This document shows positions 58,890 through 64,000 of a stretch of 64,000 nt of DNA, piece after piece. Source of the DNA: SZUA-309 sp965215995 (GTDB taxonomy: Bacteria > Pseudomonadota > Gammaproteobacteria > Pseudomonadales > Azotimanducaceae); assembly GCA_965215995.1 (NCBI GenBank), contig OZ244128.1, forward strand, positions 4,836,001-4,900,000, read 5' to 3'. The notes under the pieces were generated by a model. The model did not search any database, was not told the origin of the DNA, and saw nothing but the letters and a program-made list of their open reading frames with translations. Made by a program: the position numbers and the translations under genes. The first letter of the stretch is position 1. Each line of letters begins with the position of its first letter.

Positions 58890-59232
58890 TCAGTAATTCC
58901 TGAGCGTGTAACCCTGCTCGATCATGCAATCGCGGTAAGCCTCGAAAGAGGCGCTGTTGGCATCCAGTTCGCCTTCGGCGTCAACTTTCGTCTGCTGTTC
59001 GCAACTCGCGTGGTCGGCGTTGTACTGCTTGGTGCTAGCCGTTGGCATCCAGTTCGCCTTCGGCGTCAACTTTCGTCTGCTGTTCGCAACTCGCGTGGTC
59101 GGCGTTGTACTGCTTGGTGCTAGCCGTGGACTCCCAGTAGTGTGTGGCGCTGGTTGCCGCCTGTTCCGGTTCCGTCGTTGCGCATCCGGCCAGAAAGAGT
59201 GCCATTGCGGCGGTGATCATCAATCGCGTCAT
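58890..59232 (-). pseudogene. Small Pho-box lipoprotein gene broken by an 85-bp tandem duplication
   Basis: The start MTRLMITAAMALFLAGC at 59232 shows a lipobox (LAGC). With the second duplication copy the frame reads to QQTKVDAEGELDANG and stops at 59035-59037 after 65 residues. If one copy of the 85-bp unit is removed, the frame continues DANSASFEAYRDCMIEQGYTLRNY and stops at 58890-58892 just before a terminator, giving 85 residues. The intact form would be a small lipoprotein with Cys pairs (HASCEQQ, RDCMIEQG). 85 is not a multiple of three, hence the shift. A Pho box lies upstream. No family is recognised. Confidence 0.8.
58956..59125. repeat. Perfect 85-bp tandem duplication
   Basis: 58956-59040 and 59041-59125 are identical over 85 bp, both starting GTTGGCATCCAG and ending GGTGCTAGCC. 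The perfect identity implies a very recent event or an assembly artefact. Confidence 0.95.
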
Positions 59233-59335
59233 AACTAACCCTCCTCAGCGGTGCGTGCGTCTCGGGGAAGCGCACCGGTCGTGATCTTGGAGGGCAGGTT
59301 AGCTGCCCGGGGCGCGGTGCATCTACCACACGAAT

Positions 59336-59353
59336 GTGACAATTGTATGACAT
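59336..59353 (-). promoter_or_regulatory. Pho box upstream of the lipoprotein gene
   Basis: Minus-strand ATGTCAT (59353-59347), ACAA, TTGTCAC (59342-59336) match the Pho box consensus at most positions. A weak -10 (TAGATG) lies 10 bp further. It also faces away from the MFS gene that ends at 59386. Confidence 0.65.
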
Positions 59354-59385
59354 TGGCGGACTTGGGATAAAGATCACAAGCGCGC

Positions 59386-60690
59386 TCAGGTCGCGGCGCC
59401 CATGTCCCGGTGCAAGCGCCGGAATCCCCACCAGGAGACAACGCTCAGCAGCGCCGCGATGGCGAAGAGGTGGGCGCCCAACCCTTGGATTTCCAGGAAG
59501 CCGATATAGAGCACCATGCCAAGAAACGGCATGATGGCACCTCGTACACCCGTCAGGGTCACATGAATACCCATATAGGCAGAGAGCGCCTTCTGATCCG
59601 CAAAGTCGTTGTGACCGAGCTGCCAGGCAAGAGCGCCTCCGCCACGGGCAATGCCGAGCACGAAGCGGCTGATGCCGATCCACCACAGCGAGCCGAGGAT
59701 CGCGCCGAGCCAGAGCAGCGCTTGGCTGACGATCCAGAGCGCGCTTTGCCGGGCCCGAAACTCGGCGACGTGGACCCGATCCAGGTAGCTGGCCCAGAGG
59801 GGCAAGGTCACCATACTGACAGCAAACGGGATGACCATGGTCATGGCAATGGATTGGGTGTAGCCCGCTTGCAGCTCGCGCGTGATCAGGTAAACCAGGG
59901 GGGCTTCGATGATCATGTTCGCGGCTCCGGCGGTGAACTGATAAAGCTGATAGCGGGCGTAGTGCCGATCCCGGCGCAGGATCTCGAGGAAACCCACTTT
60001 CTCCTCCGCTGCCGTCTCCTGGCGGTTGCGACGTTCCAGCACCCGATGACGGGCTTCGCCGATGACGTTCACCCGGCTGAAGAAGTAGACCCCCAGGGCA
60101 CCGAATACGGCACCGGCGACATACACCCAGCGAAAGCTCTCCGGATTCTGATCGAGCAGCGGGCCGACCAGACTCGAGATCACCACGGTGACCAGACTGG
60201 TGAGGATCTGCAGGCGGCCGGTGGTGCGGGCACGCACGGTACGATCGTAGTTCAGGCTCCAGACCACGCTGCGGACGGTGATGATGCCGGTGATCAACAA
60301 CCGGCTCAGGATCATGCCCAGCACCAGTAGTGCAGCCCCCGCCTGATTGACCGGCGCCATGGCAATGGCGAGCACGCAGGCGATGGTGGCGATCTGCACG
60401 GCGTTGGCGAAACGCACCTTGGTGCGGGCATTCGCCAACCGGCTCCAGAAGTAGGAAGAGAGGTTGCCGAACATGGGCGCCGCGGTGATCACGGCCAGCA
60501 CGAAGGGTGAGACCTGATAGATCTTCGCAGCGATCACCGCAACGATGCCGCCTTCCAACAGGGTGAAGGCGACGGGAAGGGTGAGCTCCGTGAGCTGCTC
60601 GTAGCGGAAGGCGCGTTGTGCGGGCGGTGGGAGTGGGGGTCGGCCTGTGAAGCGGCGGAGGTGAGACCCTAGGCGGGTGAGGGGGCTCAT
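59386..60690 (-). CDS. Major facilitator superfamily transporter
   Basis: Inner-membrane transporter of 434 residues with about twelve helices, e.g. LPVAFTLLEGGIVAVIAAKIYQV, VLAVITAAPMFGNLSSYFWSRLA, ATIACVLAIAMAPVNQAGAALLVLGMIL, YTQSIAMTMVIPFAVSMVTLPLWASYLD and GAHLFAIAALLSVVSWW. A basic loop after helix 2 (SRLANARTK) and the central loop fit the MFS plan. Substrate is unknown. It is separated from the Pho lipoprotein by 150 bp and follows the methyltransferase gene on the same strand, 46 bp downstream. Confidence 0.85.
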   Translation of the reverse strand: MSPLTRLGSHLRRFTGRPPLPPPAQRAFRYEQLTELTLPVAFTLLEGGIVAVIAAKIYQVSPFVLAVITAAPMFGNLSSYFWSRLANARTKVRFANAVQIATIACVLAIAMAPVNQAGAALLVLGMILSRLLITGIITVRSVVWSLNYDRTVRARTTGRLQILTSLVTVVISSLVGPLLDQNPESFRWVYVAGAVFGALGVYFFSRVNVIGEARHRVLERRNRQETAAEEKVGFLEILRRDRHYARYQLYQFTAGAANMIIEAPLVYLITRELQAGYTQSIAMTMVIPFAVSMVTLPLWASYLDRVHVAEFRARQSALWIVSQALLWLGAILGSLWWIGISRFVLGIARGGGALAWQLGHNDFADQKALSAYMGIHVTLTGVRGAIMPFLGMVLYIGFLEIQGLGAHLFAIAALLSVVSWWGFRRLHRDMGAAT

Positions 60691-60736
60691 TCGTTGGCGG
60701 CCCTCACCCTGGCATTGTCGGATCGATCAGTACAGA

Positions 60737-61498
60737 TCAGGGCTTCCTGAACTTCAAGGTGAAGCGGTCCGTGTTGCCCGTGACCGTGCGGCGGCCTACC
60801 TCATATTCGAGGGAGTCGTCAGGACGGTAGTGCAGATCCGAGTAATCGACGAACTCGAATCCGGCCGCTTCGATCTCCTTGATCATCTGCACCGGGTCCA
60901 TTCGCCGCCACACTTCACTGTAGTCGCCCTGCATGTGCCGGCGGGTGTGATCGACCACACCGTATATGCCGCCGGATTTCAGCGCCTTGAAGGCAGCCGC
61001 GTTCAGATCGCGCCGGCCTTCGGCGGTGAAGTTATGCAGATTGCGGAAGGTGAGCACCATGTCCAGATCGGCCACATCCATGGACAGGCCGTCGATATAG
61101 AAGCGACGGGTGGTCTCGCTGCGCTTGAACTCGCCTTCTGCTTCCACCACCTCGACACCCGTTATGGTGCCTGCCTCGATCAGCTTGCCGACGTTGGTGG
61201 TGCCGATGCTCACGTAGAGTTGGCCGTTTTCTTCCAGCACGGGCGCGAGCAGCTTGGTGTACCAACCGCCGCCTGGCAGCAGCTCGAGCACCCGCATGTC
61301 CTGCTCGAGGCCAAAGAAGGTCAGTGTTTCGATGGGCTTGCGGTTGGCATCGCGAGCCACTTCCGCTTCGCTGCGGATATCGGCGGCCATGGCCGCTTCC
61401 AGGGCTTCTTTGAGATCTGCGTTTGCGAATCCGGCGTATGCAGATGCAAGGCTGACAAGCACAGTGGTCAGTCCGGTCGTGAGGGTCCTCTTCAGCAT
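60737..61498 (-). CDS. Predicted secreted methyltransferase
   Basis: 253-residue protein with a signal peptide (LTTGLTTVLVSLASAYAGFANA) and a Rossmann methyltransferase core: MRVLELLPGGGWYTKLLAPVLEENGQLYVS (SAM-binding motif I), then VLTFRNLHNF and LKSGGIYGVVDHTRR. An exported SAM-dependent enzyme is odd because SAM is cytosolic; this COG4798-like family is common in proteobacteria yet unexplained. Its 3' end is close to the MFS gene, and it is divergent from the aldolase gene. Confidence 0.82.
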   Translation of the reverse strand: MLKRTLTTGLTTVLVSLASAYAGFANADLKEALEAAMAADIRSEAEVARDANRKPIETLTFFGLEQDMRVLELLPGGGWYTKLLAPVLEENGQLYVSIGTTNVGKLIEAGTITGVEVVEAEGEFKRSETTRRFYIDGLSMDVADLDMVLTFRNLHNFTAEGRRDLNAAAFKALKSGGIYGVVDHTRRHMQGDYSEVWRRMDPVQMIKEIEAAGFEFVDYSDLHYRPDDSLEYEVGRRTVTGNTDRFTLKFRKP

Positions 61499-61637
61499 CG
61501 GTTGTCTCTCTCCTGCTGGTTGTGCCCGGACGGGGAAGTCCGCACGGGAAAGCGGGAGATTCTCGCACGGCCGAGGCAGGAGTGTCAGCTTGCTGTGTTA
61601 TCTTCGCTGGCGGAATTCAGTTGCGGGAGGAACCACC

Positions 61638-62429
61638 ATGCGCGAGAACACATCCCTTAGGACCTGGCGGGAAGGCGGTCAAACCATCGGCGCCTGGCTG
61701 TCCATGGCAAACGCCTACAGCGCTGAGGCGATTGGCCGGCTCGGTTTCGACTGGGTGCTCGTGGACCTTCAGCACGGCATGATCGACTACACGGACCTCT
61801 CCTATATGCTCCCGGCTATCTCGAACGGCGACAGCACCCCCATGGTACGGGTGCCCTGGAACGAGCCTTACGAGATCATGAAAGCCCTCGATGCCGGTGC
61901 CATGGGTGTGGTGGTGCCCATGGTGAACAACCGGGAAGAAGCCCTTCAGGCAGCCGAGGCCTGCCGCTACCCGCCGCGAGGCAACCGTTCGTTCGGACCG
62001 ATTCGTGGGGCCCTGTATGGCGGCAAAGGCTACGCGGCGGAGATTAATGACCAGGTCGCCTGCATGGTGATGATCGAGACCGAGGACGGCATCGCTAATC
62101 TGGACGAGATTCTCTCCACACCCGGCGTGGATGGCGCCTATATAGGCCCTTCTGATCTGGCCCTGGCCATTGGCCTCGCGCCGCGGGGCGACAACGACGA
62201 TCCGAAACACGCCGCCGTCGTGCAGGACATACTGGATGCCTGCAAAAAGCACGGCGTGGCTTCGGGCATACACACCTCGAGCCTCGAATACGCACAGAAG
62301 TATCTGGGCATGGGCGTCAATATGGTGACTCTGGGATCCGACGGCGGCTGGCTGATGGCCGGTGCGGCCCGGGAGCTGGCAGCGGCGCGGGGAACTCAGG
62401 AACAGGCTCGGGAGAAAACGGGCTACTGA
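61638..62429 (+). CDS. HpcH/HpaI family aldolase
   Basis: Class II metal-dependent aldolase of 263 residues, cleaving hydroxy-keto acids into pyruvate and an aldehyde. The ATG at 61638 follows GGGAGG; the frame is open upstream to 61254 without support. Motifs: GAWLSMANAYSAEAIGRLGFDWVLVDLQHGMIDY (catalytic His), VRVPWNEPYEIMKALDAGAMGVVVPMV, CRYPPRGNRSFGP, VMIETEDGIANLDEIL (metal-binding Glu) and GAYIGPSDLALAIGL (metal-binding Asp). Substrate, whether from homoprotocatechuate or sugar-acid breakdown, is not determined; no such pathway genes lie beside it. Confidence 0.88.
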   Translation: MRENTSLRTWREGGQTIGAWLSMANAYSAEAIGRLGFDWVLVDLQHGMIDYTDLSYMLPAISNGDSTPMVRVPWNEPYEIMKALDAGAMGVVVPMVNNREEALQAAEACRYPPRGNRSFGPIRGALYGGKGYAAEINDQVACMVMIETEDGIANLDEILSTPGVDGAYIGPSDLALAIGLAPRGDNDDPKHAAVVQDILDACKKHGVASGIHTSSLEYAQKYLGMGVNMVTLGSDGGWLMAGAARELAAARGTQEQAREKTGY

Positions 62430-62509
62430 CACCGGCTCAAAAAACCTGTCCGATGGACCGTCGTCACCAAGATGGGCCGTCGGCGATAAAAAGCGCATAC
62501 TAGGGCTCC

Positions 62510-64000
62510 ATGCAGTCCACGGACCTTACTTCCCTCCAGTCCCTGATCGACGCCATGGTGTCGGTGGCGAACGCCTACTGGCCACTGGCCGTCGCGGCCC
62601 TCATCGGCGCTCTCGTTGCCAGCCTTGCCTGGCTCAGGCACTCCAACCAGAAAGCCCGCAACGCATTCGAAACGGGCCTCGCTCAGGACGCAGAGAAACG
62701 CGCCCAGGAAACTCGTCTGGTCGAAGAACGGATGGAGATCCGCGCCCGGGAGTTTACCCGACTGGAGGGTCAGCTGGATGCGCTGAGTAGGGCGCATGAT
62801 GCGGCTCGAGCGGAGCTCGAGGAGAAGACCCAGGCGGTGGCCGAATATCAGGCAAAGCAGGCAGGGCTGGAGGCGCGGTTGGACGAGTCCCGGAAGGCCT
62901 TCGAAGAGAAGGAGGCGCTGTTCCGGGAATCCAGTGAGGCGCTGAAGCAGGAGTTTGAACTGCTGGCTAACCGCATCTTCGAGCGCCAGGGTCAGGCCCA
63001 CCAGGATAAGCTCTCTACCGTGCTGTCGCCGTTCAGGAAACAGATGGACGACTTCCGCAAGCGGGTGGACGAGGTCTATCACACCGAAAGCCAGGATCGA
63101 GCCTCTTTGCTGACCGAGGTGAAAAACCTCCAGCAGGCGTCAGAGAAGATCAATCAGGAAGCCGAGAACCTGACCAAGGCGCTCAAAGGCGACAGCAAGC
63201 TGCAGGGCAATTGGGGCGAGCTGGTGCTCGAGCGGGTGCTGGAGGAATCCGGGTTGCGCGCCGGCTTCGAGTACTTCCTGCAGGAGACGCGGCGTTCCGA
63301 GTCCGGAGATCTGAAACGACCGGATGTTCTGATCCGGCTGCCGGAGGACAAGGATGTGGTCATCGACGCCAAGGTGTCACTGACGGCTTACGAGCAGGCG
63401 CTTTCCAGCGAAGACCCGGCGCAGCGCGAGATCTTCCTGAAGCAGCACCTGGCCAGCCTGCGTGCCCACGTGAAACGTCTGGCGGATCAGGACTACGCCC
63501 ACCTCGAGGACGTCCGCTCTCTGGACTTCGTGCTCATGTTCGTGCCGATCGAGTCTGCCTTCACGCTTGCTGTGGAAGAGGATCACAAGCTGTTCACCGA
63601 TGCGTTCGAGAAACGCATCGTGATCGTCAGCCCAACCACGCTGATGATGACCTTGAGGATCATCCACAACGTCTGGCGGGCAGAAAAGCAGAATCACAAT
63701 GCCCAGGAGATTGCCCGGCGGGCAGGGGCGCTGTACGACAAGCTGCGCGGTCTGGTGGAAGACATGGAGCGGCTGGGGGCCCAGCTGAATACCGTAGAGA
63801 AGACCTACCAGTCCGCCGTTGGCAAGATCAGCACCGGTAAGAGCAATCTGGTTCGTCAGGTGGAGCAGTTCCGCGAGCTGGGCGCCCATGTGAAGAAGCC
63901 GCTGCCTAAATCGGTGATCGAAGCCTCCGAAGCCGGCGAGGCGGATGGCGCCATGCTGGCAAGCCCGTCGGAGGTCCCACAGGAGGCGATGCAGGAGGCC
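62510..64000 (+). CDS. rmuC: DNA recombination protein RmuC, C-terminal end outside the window
   Basis: RmuC limits DNA inversion and recombination at inverted repeats; mechanism unknown, nuclease-like. From MQSTDLTSLQSL at 62510: membrane anchor (about residues 22-42, YWPLAVAALIGALVASLAWL), a long coiled coil (about 45-240), then the nuclease-like RmuC core with GNWGELVLERVLEESGLRAGFEYFLQ, RPDVLIRLPEDKDVVIDAKVSL, YAHLEDVRSLDFVLMFVPIESAF and IVSPTTLMMTLRIIHNVWRAEKQ. 497 codons are open to the edge, about the full length, so only a short tail is missing. Confidence 0.93.
   Translation, partial: MQSTDLTSLQSLIDAMVSVANAYWPLAVAALIGALVASLAWLRHSNQKARNAFETGLAQDAEKRAQETRLVEERMEIRAREFTRLEGQLDALSRAHDAARAELEEKTQAVAEYQAKQAGLEARLDESRKAFEEKEALFRESSEALKQEFELLANRIFERQGQAHQDKLSTVLSPFRKQMDDFRKRVDEVYHTESQDRASLLTEVKNLQQASEKINQEAENLTKALKGDSKLQGNWGELVLERVLEESGLRAGFEYFLQETRRSESGDLKRPDVLIRLPEDKDVVIDAKVSLTAYEQALSSEDPAQREIFLKQHLASLRAHVKRLADQDYAHLEDVRSLDFVLMFVPIESAFTLAVEEDHKLFTDAFEKRIVIVSPTTLMMTLRIIHNVWRAEKQNHNAQEIARRAGALYDKLRGLVEDMERLGAQLNTVEKTYQSAVGKISTGKSNLVRQVEQFRELGAHVKKPLPKSVIEASEAGEADGAMLASPSEVPQEAMQEA

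Noticed and set aside
1..64000. CRISPR arrays and insertion sequences
   Set aside because: No series of equal direct repeats with unique spacers and no transposase motif with terminal inverted repeats was seen on either strand.

Overview
The window looks like the chromosome of a GC-rich gammaproteobacterium, probably aerobic and aquatic or marine. The clues are the uvrY-uvrC-pgsA order, class C-type PstC/PstA with large inserts, the six-gene DUF3450/TtpC/ExbB/ExbD/TonB/TPR transport operon, and polyhydroxyalkanoate (PHA) plus wax-ester storage genes next to each other. The exact genus cannot be read from the sequence.

Layout. 1-6195 (minus strand): a phosphate operon phoB-phoR-pstS-pstC-pstA, running off the left edge, behind tandem PhoB boxes. 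6196-12613 (plus): a dienelactone hydrolase, then a complete TonB energy-transducing operon ending in a good intrinsic terminator. 12712-22781: riboflavin synthase, a DUF1631 protein and a PilZ protein, pyrF, xthA, an HDOD/GAF-like histidine kinase, and two divergent acyl-CoA dehydrogenases. 23091-28504: uvrY, a family-5 uracil-DNA glycosylase, uvrC, pgsA, a receiver protein anchored in the membrane, and tRNA-Cys. 28729-38050: a storage-lipid region with two paralogous alpha/beta hydrolases, phaR, a wax ester synthase/DGAT, a phasin behind a candidate PhaR operator, phaC, a frameshifted alcohol dehydrogenase, and a GYD-domain acyltransferase fusion. 38031-41941: lipase, HAD phosphatase, a tRNA-Leu(UAA) gene split by a group I intron, a serine hydrolase and a small orphan protein.

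41953-52036 is a 10.1-kb integrated element in the 3' end of tRNA-Leu(UAG). It has 15-bp att repeats, paired arm-type repeats at both ends, an integrase, excisionase-like, primase-like and RepA-like genes, a candidate iteron origin, a P27-family small terminase, an HK97-type capsid protein and a short tape-measure protein. It has no recognisable large terminase, portal, protease or lysis gene, so it is either a decayed prophage or a phage satellite.

52279-59353 is a second phosphate-acquisition locus: a TonB-dependent receptor translationally coupled to a beta-propeller phytase, a porin behind three PhoB half-sites, and a Pho-box lipoprotein gene broken by a perfect 85-bp tandem duplication. 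It fits functionally with the TonB and Pst/Pho systems at the left end: phytate or its products cross the outer membrane, are hydrolysed, and phosphate enters through Pst. The right end holds an MFS transporter, a secreted methyltransferase, an HpcH/HpaI aldolase and the start of rmuC.

The strongest unusual observation is the 361-nt group I intron in tRNA-Leu(UAA), at the site and of the sequence type known from cyanobacteria and plastids. All functional calls come from reading motifs by eye; no database search was run.
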